NCBI GenBank assembly: GCA_023382535.1
Contig: JAHDWA010000122.1
Coordinates: forward strand, 1 to 18,799
Direction of reading: 5' to 3'
Length of the DNA: 18,799 bases
DNA from: Anaerolineae bacterium
GTDB lineage: Bacteria; Chloroflexota; Anaerolineae; 4572-78; J111
The notes beneath the pieces are model-generated. The model searched no databases, was not told the origin of the DNA, and was given only the letters and a program-made list of their open reading frames with translations. Positions 7,882 to 15,838 of this stretch are shown in pieces (positions within the stretch are counted from its first letter, which is position 1; each line of letters opens with the position of its first letter). The position numbers and the translations under genes were made by a program.

Positions 7882-10734
7882 ATGGCTGATACCAACCTAC
7901 CAACTGACCACGCAGGCAACCTGGCTGCCACCTCGCTCCTGAGCACCAAGTTATTCATTCCCCAGGCGCGACAGCTTCACGATGTTCTGCCCCGCCCTCG
8001 TCTGGTTGAACGGGTGAAGGCCGGGCTGTCAGGCCGGCTGACCTTGATCTCCGCCCCGGCCGGTTTTGGCAAAACTACCCTCCTGACCGAATGGATTCCC
8101 CACAGCAACCGCTGCGTCTGCTGGCTTTCTCTGGATGAAGCTGATAATGATCTAACCCGGTTCTTGACCTACTTCATCGCCGCCCTCCAGAGGCTCAAGG
8201 CTGATTTTGGCCAAGCCCTCCTGGCGATGCTTCAATCACCCCAGCCACCCGCTGGCGAAAGTCTGGTGACAGCCCTGGTGAACGAGATTACGGGTACACT
8301 GGATGAGTTTGCTCTGGTTTTAGACGATTATCACCTGATCCAATTACCAGCGATCCACGCGACTATCGCCTTCTTGTTGAACAACTTACCTCCCAATATG
8401 CATCTGATCCTCACCAGTCGGGCCGACCCACCCTTATCCCTGGCCCGGCTGCGCGCCCGCCGCCAACTAACCGAAATTCGAGCCGCCGACTTGCGCTTCA
8501 ACCCTGACGAGGCGGCAAACTTTCTGAATGAGGTCATGGGCTTGAGTCTCTCAGCCCAGGATATTGCTGCCCTGGAAACACGCACCGAAGGTTGGATCGC
8601 CGGGCTGCAACTGGCCGCGCTCTCCATGCAGGGCCGCCATGACCTGAGCGGCTTCATTCAGGCTTTCACCGGCAGTCATGTTTACGTGGTAGACTACCTG
8701 ACTGAAGAAGTACTGCAACGCCAGACCGAAAGTATGCAAACGTTCTTGCGACAAACCTCCATCCTGGAACGCTTGAGCGGTTCCTTGTGTGATGCGGTTA
8801 CCGAGGGAAAGGAGGGACAGGCCATGCTCGAGCAGTTGCAGCAGCACAACTTGTTCATTATTCCCCTGGACGATGAGCGGCGCTGGTATCGCTACCATCA
8901 CCTGTTTGCGGAACTGTTACGTGCTCGTCTGGAGCAAGCTTACCCGGACAGCGTGCCGGAACTCCATCAGCGGGCCAGCACATGGTATGAGCAGCAAGGA
9001 CTATTCGCCGATGCCGTGCAGCATGCCCTGGCCACTGGCGATGGTGCGCTCGCGGCCCGGCTGATAGAACTGGTGGCGCGTCCGATGCAACTACGGGGTG
9101 AGATGATGACCCTTATGGGGTGGTTCACCGCTTTACCAGAGGCCGAGCTGCAGGCACGCCCGCAGCTTGGCCTGATCTATGCCTGGGGGCTAACCACCAG
9201 CGGCCAGGTACTGGTAGCAGAACGCCGGCTGCAGGACATGGAACACCACCTCACTGCGCTTGGCGACCGTGACAACCTGCTGGGCGAGGTGAAGGTGATC
9301 CGCGCGAGGATCGCCCTCATCCAGGGCGATTATCCGCGGGTGATCGAGCTGGCGCGCCAGACGCTTGCCCATTTACCCGAAGATCAGTTGCTGCTGCGTG
9401 CTCTGACCTACGTATCTCTTGGCTCCGCCTGTATTCCCCTGGGCGATCTAGAGACGGCCAGCCTGAACCTCGCCCAGGCCAGCGTCCTCTACCAGGCCAG
9501 CGGCCAGCCGGCCATGGCGCTGCTGCCGCTGCGCCAGTTGGCCAGGGTGCAGCTCCAACAAGGTCGTTTGAACCAGTTGGACCAAACTACCCAGGAGGCG
9601 CTGCGGCTCGCGGCCCAGTCGGGGCAGCACTCACCTCTGGTGGGCTATACTTACATGAGCCTGGGCGAACTGTGGTATGAGCGCAATGACCTGGCGGCCG
9701 CCGGCCGCTACTTCGCCGATGGGCTGGCACTGGTCGAATTGGGTGGCACTGAAGATGTGTTGAACATGATGAATCTGGTGGATGCTCACCTGGGACTGGC
9801 CTGGCTCAAGCAAATGCAAGGTGAGCCGCAGGGCGCGTTGGAGCTGATACAACGGATTGAGCCTATCTGGGGGCAGTTGGCGCGAACGATCCAGCAGCGC
9901 AGTACCGGGGACGCGGACGGTACATTATGGAGCGAGTGGCAACCTGAGCCGGGTAGATCTCGACCCGGGCTGGGTTCATTGTATCTTGATCGGATCGCGG
10001 CTTGTCAGGTACGGTTATGGCTGAGCCAGGGTGACATCGGTGCGGCCAATCGGTGGGTTCAGAGCAGGGAATGGAACCTTGAAGGGGAGATCACGTTCTT
10101 TCAGGAAATCAGGTATGTTACGCTAACGCGAGTTCTGGTCGCTCAGGGCGAGTTTGAGCGCGCCCTCGCCCTCCTGGCGCGACTTCTGGACGCTGCCGAA
10201 ACCGTAGGACGGATGGGGCGAGTCATTGAGCTATTGGTACTCCAGGCCCTGGCGCTGTATGCCCATAGACGAGAAGCCGAGGCGCTTATCGCCCTGGAAC
10301 GCGCGCTGGTTCTGGCCGAACCGGAAGGCTACATCCGCACCTTTGTGGATGAGGGACCGCCGATGGCGGCGCTGCTTCGCGAAGCTCATACCCGTGCCAT
10401 TTTGCCAGCGTATGTTGCCAGGCTCCTGGCCGCCTTTGGGAAGGATGAAGGCAGAAGGATGAAGGATGAAACAAATTCGGAACCACTTCATCCTTCATAC
10501 CCAAAGGGCACGATGTCCCTCAGCTCTCAGCCTTTGGTGGAACCGCTGAGCAAACGCGAACTGGAAATACTCTCGCTCATGGCCCAAGGTTTGACCAACC
10601 CTGAAATCGGGCAGCAAATCTTCATCTCGGACCAGACGGTCAAAGTGCATACCCGCAACATCTTCGGCAAGCTCGGCGTTAACAGCCGGCGGCAGGCTGT
10701 CGTCAAGGCCAGGGACTTGGGTTTGCTGCCCTGA
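7882..10734 (+). CDS. MalT/LAL-family LuxR transcriptional regulator (paralog 1)
   Basis: The 950-residue protein has the LAL architecture. An STAND-type NTPase domain lies at about 20-340, with Walker A APAGFGKTT (58-66), Walker B ALVLDDYH (144-151) and the LILTSRADPPL sensor segment (175-185). A long TPR-like helical sensor region (about 350-850) follows, and the protein ends in a LuxR helix-turn-helix (889-950). MalT-type proteins oligomerise on ATP and inducer binding and activate transcription. The ATG at 7882 is preceded by a G-run. A terminator follows the stop, and the peroxidase-cassette promoter with its palindromic operator starts right after it, making this protein the natural candidate activator. 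The linker before the HTH (about 853-885) is encoded by heptamer-repeat DNA, so it is probably not functionally constrained. The inducer is unknown. Confidence 0.92.
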   Translation: MADTNLPTDHAGNLAATSLLSTKLFIPQARQLHDVLPRPRLVERVKAGLSGRLTLISAPAGFGKTTLLTEWIPHSNRCVCWLSLDEADNDLTRFLTYFIAALQRLKADFGQALLAMLQSPQPPAGESLVTALVNEITGTLDEFALVLDDYHLIQLPAIHATIAFLLNNLPPNMHLILTSRADPPLSLARLRARRQLTEIRAADLRFNPDEAANFLNEVMGLSLSAQDIAALETRTEGWIAGLQLAALSMQGRHDLSGFIQAFTGSHVYVVDYLTEEVLQRQTESMQTFLRQTSILERLSGSLCDAVTEGKEGQAMLEQLQQHNLFIIPLDDERRWYRYHHLFAELLRARLEQAYPDSVPELHQRASTWYEQQGLFADAVQHALATGDGALAARLIELVARPMQLRGEMMTLMGWFTALPEAELQARPQLGLIYAWGLTTSGQVLVAERRLQDMEHHLTALGDRDNLLGEVKVIRARIALIQGDYPRVIELARQTLAHLPEDQLLLRALTYVSLGSACIPLGDLETASLNLAQASVLYQASGQPAMALLPLRQLARVQLQQGRLNQLDQTTQEALRLAAQSGQHSPLVGYTYMSLGELWYERNDLAAAGRYFADGLALVELGGTEDVLNMMNLVDAHLGLAWLKQMQGEPQGALELIQRIEPIWGQLARTIQQRSTGDADGTLWSEWQPEPGRSRPGLGSLYLDRIAACQVRLWLSQGDIGAANRWVQSREWNLEGEITFFQEIRYVTLTRVLVAQGEFERALALLARLLDAAETVGRMGRVIELLVLQALALYAHRREAEALIALERALVLAEPEGYIRTFVDEGPPMAALLREAHTRAILPAYVARLLAAFGKDEGRRMKDETNSEPLHPSYPKGTMSLSSQPLVEPLSKRELEILSLMAQGLTNPEIGQQIFISDQTVKVHTRNIFGKLGVNSRRQAVVKARDLGLLP
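10441..10518. repeat. In-frame heptamer repeat element in LAL 1 linker
   Basis: Four tandem heptamers (AAGGATG, one variant AAGGCAG) at 10441-10468 are followed by a spacer, then two inverse-oriented units (CTTCATC, CTTCATA; 10486-10499) and a CCCAAAGGG-type core. The whole forms a loose dyad of about 80 bases inside the coding sequence. The 33-base segment 10486-10518 is identical to 16824-16856 in the second LAL gene but is translated in a different frame there, showing that it spread as DNA. Confidence 0.75.
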
Positions 10735-10759
10735 TTCTAAAAGCGAAGAAGAACTTTGA

Positions 10760-10792
10760 AGCCCACCGTTAACCCGGTGGGCTTTTTGTTTT
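10760..10792 (+). terminator. Rho-independent terminator of LAL 1
   Basis: AGCCCACCG and CGGTGGGCT form a perfect 9-bp stem around a 6-base loop, directly followed by TTTTG and a further T-run. It lies 25 bases after the LAL stop. A homologous hairpin with a compensated stem follows the second LAL. Confidence 0.9.
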
Positions 10793-10812
10793 CCGCCAAA
10801 ATACCACTTTTT

Positions 10813-10831
10813 ATACCCCGTTTTGGGGTAT
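10813..10831. promoter_or_regulatory. Palindromic operator ATACCCC-N5-GGGGTAT, probable LAL binding site
   Basis: This perfect 7-bp inverted repeat with a GTTTT centre lies just upstream of, and overlapping by two bases, the -35 of the cassette promoter, the position used by many LuxR-type activators. It is part of a 47-base block (10797-10843) repeated without change after the second LAL (18745-18791), although the surrounding terminators differ. Conservation of the spacer DNA argues for a protein-binding or promoter role rather than chance. Confidence 0.65.
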
Positions 10832-10859
10832 GACACTACCACCCTCTGTCGAATATACT
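10830..10859 (+). promoter_or_regulatory. Promoter of the peroxidase cassette
   Basis: ATGACA (10830-10835), an 18-base spacer and TATACT (10854-10859) give a good sigma70-type promoter about 65 bases upstream of the first cassette gene. The slightly long spacer and the adjoining palindrome fit an activator-dependent promoter. Confidence 0.6.
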
Positions 10860-10925
10860 GGCCTCATCAGTTCAATCAAATGTTGTCAAGCAACTTCAAA
10901 AAACAGTAAAAAAGGAGACTGTACG

Positions 10926-11561
10926 ATGCAAACTACTGTAACTTTGAGCAAAAAATCAGGTAAGGGCAAGACCGACCGGGTGATTTCCGAGATGGCCACG
11001 TTCTTCAAGGTCCTGCCGGGTAAAGCGGAGGAGCTTCGCGCAGCGTGTGAGCGGTTCGCCGCGACGGCCCTTCAGGGTGACCCAAAGGTCATCCAAAAGA
11101 GCGGCCTGCGCGACTCGCGGCATGTACTCTTCGACAACGATCAGCAGCTTCTGTGGGCCACAACCTTTGAGACCGAATGGGATCCCTATATTGACGACGC
11201 TGTCCTGGTTATGGGCTTTAGGGCCTTTGTTGACTGGATGCAGTATACTGTCGAGGGTAGCACCATCATCAAATCGATGAGGGACTCGGTCGCCGCAGGG
11301 GCTCCCAGCCTCAGTACAGCAAACAGCGGCGAAATCGATCAGTTCCTGTCCGCAAACACCAGCGATCTCAAGCGGATCCTACAGTCGGTTCAGGCACCCG
11401 CGGCTGGGTATTGGAATATGCTCGCAGATCAGACGACCCCCCAGATCCGCAAAGCGCAGCGGGTGGAAGCAGCCTTTCAGCAGGTCCTCGATAGTCCTGA
11501 AGCCGAGCAGGCCCTCTCACATCCGGCTCTACAGCCCCTCCTCGAACAGGCCGCCGACTGA
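10926..11561 (+). CDS. Uncharacterised cassette protein, possible dimeric alpha/beta-barrel fold
   Basis: The 211-residue soluble protein starts at 10926, preceded by AAAGGAG; a longer upstream extension of the frame is rejected because it would cross the promoter. The first 25 residues are polar. Residues about 20-105 read like a ferredoxin-like alpha/beta-barrel unit: a FFKVLPGKAEELRAACERF strand-helix, then RHVLFDNDQQLLWATTFETEWDPYIDD. The 'LLW.T.F...WD.YIDD' string resembles proteins I associate with peroxidase neighbourhoods, from memory and not verified. The C-terminal part (about 125-211) is helical, with 'SANTSDLKRILQS' and 'VEAAFQQVLDSPEAEQAL'. Being first in the DyP cassette, it may bind the same hydrophobic or heme-related substrate, or deliver it (inference). 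No enzymatic residues are recognised. Confidence 0.75.
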   Translation: MQTTVTLSKKSGKGKTDRVISEMATFFKVLPGKAEELRAACERFAATALQGDPKVIQKSGLRDSRHVLFDNDQQLLWATTFETEWDPYIDDAVLVMGFRAFVDWMQYTVEGSTIIKSMRDSVAAGAPSLSTANSGEIDQFLSANTSDLKRILQSVQAPAAGYWNMLADQTTPQIRKAQRVEAAFQQVLDSPEAEQALSHPALQPLLEQAAD

Positions 11562-11575
11562 TTGATGATGAAATA

Positions 11576-11604
11576 GGAGTCCAAAAGCACAGCTTTTGGA
11601 CTCC
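11576..11604 (+). repeat. Perfect 13-bp intercistronic hairpin
   Basis: GGAGTCCAAAAGC and GCTTTTGGACTCC pair perfectly around a 3-base loop in the 66-base gap between the first cassette gene and the peroxidase gene. No T-run follows, so it is not a standard terminator. An mRNA-stability or processing element, or a mobile palindrome, are the alternatives. Confidence 0.7.
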
Positions 11605-11627
11605 GGCAAAACTAAGGGAGAGAAACG

Positions 11628-12953
11628 ATGACGACAGCAACAAACCTGACCTTCGAACTAAACGAAATCCAGGCCGGCGCTCTGCGGCGCCGGCCCACGC
11701 CCTACACCGGGGCTTACTTCTTATTACGCCTTGACGAGCGGCAGGCCGGCCGGGAGTTCCTGCGCCGCCTCATCCCGGCCCTCGCCTCAGCCGCCGACCC
11801 TGAGCAGCAGGCCTGGCTGGCTGCCTCGCTCACCTTTCAGGGTCTCAGAGCTTTGGGGGTGCCGCAAGACTCGCTCGCCAGCTTTTCGCCTGAGTTTCAG
11901 CAAGGCATGGCCGCCCGCGCCGCCGAGTTTGGCGATACTGGCGAAAACGCCCCTGACCAGTGGGAGCAGCCGCTCGGCTCCCCTGACGTTCACATTGTAC
12001 TGGCGGCCATCGCCCCCGATTCATCCCGGTTTGAGGTGATCCTGGGCCGTGCCCGTGAGATCATGCACGATCTGCCCGGCGTCAGTCTGATCTGGCGGCA
12101 GGATGTTGGTTCCTTGCCCACCGAGCGCGACCCGTTCGGTTTCAAGGATGGCATCAGCCAACCTGCCATCGAAGGGAGTGGCATTCCCGGCAGCAACCCG
12201 CATGAAGCTCCGCTCAGGGCCGGTGAGTTCATCCTGGGCTACGTTGATGAAACCGGCGACCTGCCCCCTGTGCCGCAGCCTACGGTGCTGGGCCGCAATG
12301 GCACCTACATGGTCTTCCGCAAGCTGCACACGCGGGTCTCCACCTTCCGGCAGTACTTACGCGAGCGCTCGACCAGCCCATCTGAGGAAGAACGGCTGGC
12401 GGCCAAGATTGTGGGGCGCTGGCCCAGCGGTGCGCCGCTGGCGCTGGCCCCGGAGCACGATGATCCCGAATTGGGGGGCGACCCACAGCGGAACAATGCT
12501 TTTCTCTACGGCGACGACTCCCGCGGTCTCAAGTGCCCGTTTGGTTCGCACATCCGGCGGATGCATCCCCGCGACTCGGTTGTCGTCGGCGAGGTGCGGC
12601 TGCACCGTATGCTTCGGCGCGGCACCAGCTACGGCCCGCCGTTGGCCGAGGGTGTTTTGGAGGACGATGGGGCGGATCGCGGCATCATGTTCGCTTTCAT
12701 CGGGGCGCACATCGCCCGGCAGTTTGAGTTTGTCCAGGCCCAATGGGTTAACGATGGCAAATTTATCGGCGCGCCCGCCGAGAAAGACCCGTTCATTGGC
12801 CCCAACGACGGCAGCGGCCAATTCACCATCCCGCAGCAGCCTATCCGCCGCCGCTTGCAAGGACTGCCCGCCTTTGTGGTCAATCGCGGCGGTGAGTACT
12901 GCTTCATGCCCAGCCTGTCCGCCCTGCGCTGGCTCGCTAACCTGGACACGTGA
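11628..12953 (+). CDS. DyP-type heme peroxidase
   Basis: The 441-residue protein has the DyP-family signature. The GXXDG-type motif is GFKDG (171-175) with catalytic D174, the proximal heme-ligand histidine is in CPFGSHIRRMHPRD (H308), and the distal arginine is in MLRRGTSYG (about 330-331). DyP enzymes use hydrogen peroxide to oxidise dyes, phenolics, lipids or metals. Insertions and the length place it with the longer C/D-like classes rather than short A/B types. There is no Tat or Sec signal and no encapsulin-targeting tail is evident (it ends LANLDT), so it is probably cytoplasmic. GGGAGAG about 5 bases before the ATG supports the start. It is the second gene of the cassette; the neighbouring flavoprotein could provide reducing power (inference). 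Confidence 0.93.
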   Translation: MTTATNLTFELNEIQAGALRRRPTPYTGAYFLLRLDERQAGREFLRRLIPALASAADPEQQAWLAASLTFQGLRALGVPQDSLASFSPEFQQGMAARAAEFGDTGENAPDQWEQPLGSPDVHIVLAAIAPDSSRFEVILGRAREIMHDLPGVSLIWRQDVGSLPTERDPFGFKDGISQPAIEGSGIPGSNPHEAPLRAGEFILGYVDETGDLPPVPQPTVLGRNGTYMVFRKLHTRVSTFRQYLRERSTSPSEEERLAAKIVGRWPSGAPLALAPEHDDPELGGDPQRNNAFLYGDDSRGLKCPFGSHIRRMHPRDSVVVGEVRLHRMLRRGTSYGPPLAEGVLEDDGADRGIMFAFIGAHIARQFEFVQAQWVNDGKFIGAPAEKDPFIGPNDGSGQFTIPQQPIRRRLQGLPAFVVNRGGEYCFMPSLSALRWLANLDT

Positions 12954-13007
12954 GCCGTAAAACACACGGTGCATGTCACCCATAAAAAAGTGATAGGGGT
13001 AAATCCC

Positions 13008-13061
13008 CGTCTACCGTCTACTGTCTACGCCCTTCGGCGCACCCGTAGGGATGCCGTCTAC
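13008..13061. repeat. Heptamer repeat (CGTCTAC) with a CCC...GGG core
   Basis: Three tandem units, CGTCTAC, CGTCTAC and TGTCTAC (13008-13028), are followed by a core that can form a CGCC-CTTC-GGCG mini-hairpin (13028-13039) and a further CGTCTAC at 13055-13061. The layout of heptamers, a CCC/GGG core and more heptamers parallels the element in the second LAL gene, though the unit differs. It fills most of the gap before the DUF4331 gene and ends just before its ribosome-binding site. Confidence 0.7.
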
Positions 13062-13080
13062 TTTTTTTAAGGAGGTTATG

Positions 13081-14253
13081 ATGTCAGACCATTTTTCCGG
13101 CCCACGGGCCACGGCTGGTCCCGCCGCTGATATTGCCGATCTTTATGTTTTTCCCAGTCCTCAGCGACCCGGCTACCTGGTGCTGGTGATGACCGTTTTT
13201 CCGGCAGCCATGCCCGGCACATTCTTTTCCGATGGGATTATCTACCGCTTCCGGCTCCGGCTGGTTACTCCGACTTCCACCGGAGCCAGGCTGAAATTCG
13301 AGTTCAGCCAGACCGAATATGCGTTCAGTTGCACCTTCGTTGCTCCGGCCAAGCCTGACGGCGGGGGGACCATGATACAGACGGGTGTCTGTACCACTCC
13401 AGCGGGCAAGGCCATCCCTTTTCAGGTCAACGACGAGTTGGGTACGACAGCGGAGGGTCTGCGGGTCTTTGCCGGGTTGCGCCTGGACCCCTTCTTTATT
13501 GATTTACCGGGCGTCCAAGCCACCGAAAAGCTGCGCCGGCTCGCCTTCAAAACCCAGGGGACCAACGTACTTGAAGGGCAAAATGTCCTGAGTATTGTAA
13601 TCGAAGCCGAGATCGCGGCGATGTTTGACCCAACGCACGGCTCCCTCTTCGCTGTTGCCGCTGAAACCTTAACCGCTGGCAAAATCCCTATCCGCCTGGA
13701 GCGCGTGGGCCGGCCAGAACTGAAGAACGTTGTCCTGTCGTCAAAAGAGTTCGATCAGGTGAACCGCGATCTGGAAATTCGGGATTTATACAACCTGGAA
13801 GACCCATTCCATCTGGGCCGGGAGTATGCCGGGGCCTATCGCGCCCGGCTGAACGCCAATCTGGCCTTTTTTGACAGCCTGGACGACAAAACTGACTGGC
13901 CGCCCGACGAACAGGGCCACCACCCTCTGACCGAACTGCTGCTGGCGGACTTCCTGGTGATTGATATCTCAAAGCCGTACACAGACGACAGTTATTTCGA
14001 GATCGAGCGTGCCATGCTCCGGGGTGTCACGCCCAACACATGCGGCGGTCGCTCGCTCAACGACGACATCGTGGATAGTCTCTATACCCTGCTGGTTAAC
14101 GGTGGCAACGGCCCGCGCGTGAGTGACGGTGTGGACAAGGCAACCCGGCCTGCCTCCCTCACCTTTCCTTTCCTGGTTAGCCCCAACCCAAATCCGCCGG
14201 ACTTGAGAGCCAGAGCTGCCGCTCTTGCCGCTCCTCACCAGGAGGTGGCCTGA
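13081..14253 (+). CDS. DUF4331 family protein
   Basis: The 390-residue protein begins with the family's typical MSDHFSGPRATAGPAADIAD, followed by LYVFPSPQRPGYLVLVMTVFP, recognisable as DUF4331. Later conserved-looking parts are VFAGLRLDPFFIDL (about 127-140), the NVLSIVIEAEI strand, and a C-terminal 'DILLADFLVIDISKP'-like region with TCGGRSLNDDIVD (about 320-332). The function of DUF4331 is unknown; some family members are secreted, but this one has no signal peptide. Of three possible starts, 13081 is chosen because AAGGAGGT lies five bases before it; 13078 would leave only two bases. Its stop overlaps the next gene's start (TGATG), so the two are translationally coupled. Confidence 0.88.
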   Translation: MSDHFSGPRATAGPAADIADLYVFPSPQRPGYLVLVMTVFPAAMPGTFFSDGIIYRFRLRLVTPTSTGARLKFEFSQTEYAFSCTFVAPAKPDGGGTMIQTGVCTTPAGKAIPFQVNDELGTTAEGLRVFAGLRLDPFFIDLPGVQATEKLRRLAFKTQGTNVLEGQNVLSIVIEAEIAAMFDPTHGSLFAVAAETLTAGKIPIRLERVGRPELKNVVLSSKEFDQVNRDLEIRDLYNLEDPFHLGREYAGAYRARLNANLAFFDSLDDKTDWPPDEQGHHPLTELLLADFLVIDISKPYTDDSYFEIERAMLRGVTPNTCGGRSLNDDIVDSLYTLLVNGGNGPRVSDGVDKATRPASLTFPFLVSPNPNPPDLRARAAALAAPHQEVA

Positions 14254-15680
14254 TGTCCAGCCTGAGTAACCACACCGAACTGCTTACCCCGAAAGACGTC
14301 ACTTACGATCTAATTGTCATCGGCTCCGGCCCCGCCGGAGAAAGCGCTGCCCAAATCGCCTCTTATTTTGGCTATCGGGCGGCCATCATCGAGCGCCACC
14401 AACCCGGCGGCACGCCAACCACCCGCGGCGGCGCGCCGACCAAAACGCTGCGGGAAGCTGCCCTGGCCCTGACCGGTTTCTACCAGCAGGAAGTCTATGG
14501 CCTGGACCTGGGCGTTCCACCCGCCGTGGCGCTCGACAAAGTGGCCGAACGGACCCGGCAGGTCTGCCAATCCTTGCAAAAGACTGTCGCCCAGCGGATC
14601 GCCGTGTGGGAGATCGCCTATTTGTATGGAACAGCCCGGCTTATCCCAGGTGGCAAGGTTCGCCTGACCGAGACGGACGGCAGGGTAAGGGAGTTGTCGG
14701 CTCAAGTCATCCTGATTGCTACCGGTTCCCGGCCATTGCGTCCCGCTAATGTTCCTTTCGATGATCCCGCTGTCTTTGATGTGGACGACATCTACAGCCT
14801 CACCGCGTTGCCCAGGAGCCTGTGTATCGTGGGCGGCGGGCCAGTGGGAGTGGAATTTGCCACCATCTTCAACGCGCTGGGGACGAGTGTAACCCTGGTC
14901 CAAGCGGGCGACCAACTAGCCCCGACAATGGACGGCGAGGTGGCTCAAATGATGGCCCAGATTTTCGAGGGGCGCGGCGTCCGGGTTATCCTCGATGCGG
15001 GAACCGAGGCGGTCAAGCGAGTGGGGGACCGGCTCCAGGTCAGCCTGTCGAACGGCGCAATCTGTGAGGCTGAAGCTGTCTTTTTCGCTGCCGGTCGCCG
15101 TCCGAATACGGAAGAGTTGGGGCTTGAGGAGGTCGGGGTGGCCGTGGATAAGCGAGGCTATCTTGTGGTGGACCAGAATTTCCAAACGAGTGTCCCAGGG
15201 GTCTACGCGGCCGGTGATGTATTAGGGCCTGGCTTATCGTCGGTAGCGATGGAGCAGGGTCGGGTGGCGGCCTGCCGGGCATTCCATATTGATTTCCTGG
15301 AAAGGGTTGATCCTATCCCGATCTCGGCAGTCTACGGGATGCCGGAGATGGCCGGGGTCGGCTTAACCGAAGAACAGTGCCAGGAACAAGGGCTGGATTA
15401 TGCCGTTGGCCGCGCCGCGTTTGCCAACATCCCGCGCGGAGCTATCTCCGGCCACGATGGGTTGCTGAAACTCATTTTCCGCCGGGATGACCGGCGGCTG
15501 TTGGGTGTTCATTGCCTGGGCGAAATCGCTTCAGAAATCATCGGGGCTGGGCAGATGGTCCTGCATTATGGCGGAACCATTGACATTTTCAGCCAGATCA
15601 CTTTACCCACTCCCACCTACAGCTATGCTTACAAGAATGCTGCCTTCGATGGCCTGCGCCGGGTGATGAAACGTCCATAG
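14253..15680 (+). CDS. Disulfide-reductase-family flavoprotein (SthA-like) without redox cysteines
   Basis: The 475-residue protein has the complete pyridine nucleotide-disulfide oxidoreductase fold. The FAD dinucleotide motif is IGSGPAGESAA (23-33), ATGSRP is at 156-161, the NAD(P) motif is VGGGPVGVEFA (193-203), the second FAD motif is GVYAAGDVLG (316-325), and the dimerisation domain spans about 355-475. The active-site stretch that is usually GGTCLNVGCIPSK reads GGTPTTRGGAPTK (52-64), so both cysteines are replaced. The C-terminal His-Glu pair of true disulfide reductases is also absent (PTPTYSYAYKNAA). Thiol-disulfide chemistry is therefore excluded; a transhydrogenase, diaphorase or electron-donor role is more likely, and reducing the DyP system is a plausible inference. 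GGAGGT precedes the ATG, which overlaps the DUF4331 stop. Confidence 0.9.
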   Translation: MSSLSNHTELLTPKDVTYDLIVIGSGPAGESAAQIASYFGYRAAIIERHQPGGTPTTRGGAPTKTLREAALALTGFYQQEVYGLDLGVPPAVALDKVAERTRQVCQSLQKTVAQRIAVWEIAYLYGTARLIPGGKVRLTETDGRVRELSAQVILIATGSRPLRPANVPFDDPAVFDVDDIYSLTALPRSLCIVGGGPVGVEFATIFNALGTSVTLVQAGDQLAPTMDGEVAQMMAQIFEGRGVRVILDAGTEAVKRVGDRLQVSLSNGAICEAEAVFFAAGRRPNTEELGLEEVGVAVDKRGYLVVDQNFQTSVPGVYAAGDVLGPGLSSVAMEQGRVAACRAFHIDFLERVDPIPISAVYGMPEMAGVGLTEEQCQEQGLDYAVGRAAFANIPRGAISGHDGLLKLIFRRDDRRLLGVHCLGEIASEIIGAGQMVLHYGGTIDIFSQITLPTPTYSYAYKNAAFDGLRRVMKRP

Positions 15681-15724
15681 CCTAACTTAATGAACCTTGA
15701 CAGGAAATAGAGCATGATAAACAT

Positions 15725-15752
15725 TTGTATCTAATCTTCAAATCGCTATAAT
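15725..15752 (+). promoter_or_regulatory. Promoter of second LAL gene
   Basis: TTGTAT (15725-15730), a 16-base spacer and TATAAT (15747-15752) lie about 86 bases upstream of the second LAL start. The -35, the spacer ending in AAT.GC and the -10 resemble those of the first LAL promoter. Confidence 0.55.
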
Positions 15753-15815
15753 GTTTGCTGTTTGACGTTATTGCTCACCAAACCAAGAACGATTAGGTGT
15801 GTTTGGCGTACAGCA

Positions 15816-15838
15816 CGATCATCTGGGGGGAGGATCGC
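15816..15838 (+). promoter_or_regulatory. Leader dyad enclosing the G-rich ribosome-binding site (LAL 2)
   Basis: CGATC (15816-15820) and GATCG (15833-15837) surround a 12-base loop with GGGGGGAG, one base before the ATG. It matches the dyad at 7858-7881 in stem sequence, loop length and position; the sixth stem pair is lost here. Confidence 0.5.

Noticed and set aside
11628..12953. DyP as an encapsulin cargo
   Set aside because: No encapsulin shell gene in the window and no C-terminal targeting peptide visible.
12103..12983. Long open frames (+ 12103-12960 and - 12357-12983) within the peroxidase gene
   Set aside because: Alternative-frame shadows caused by GC-rich codons; the DyP frame carries the catalytic motifs.
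13008..13061. Possible CRISPR-like array
   Set aside because: Repeat units are 7 bases and contiguous, with no spacers of regular length and no cas genes.
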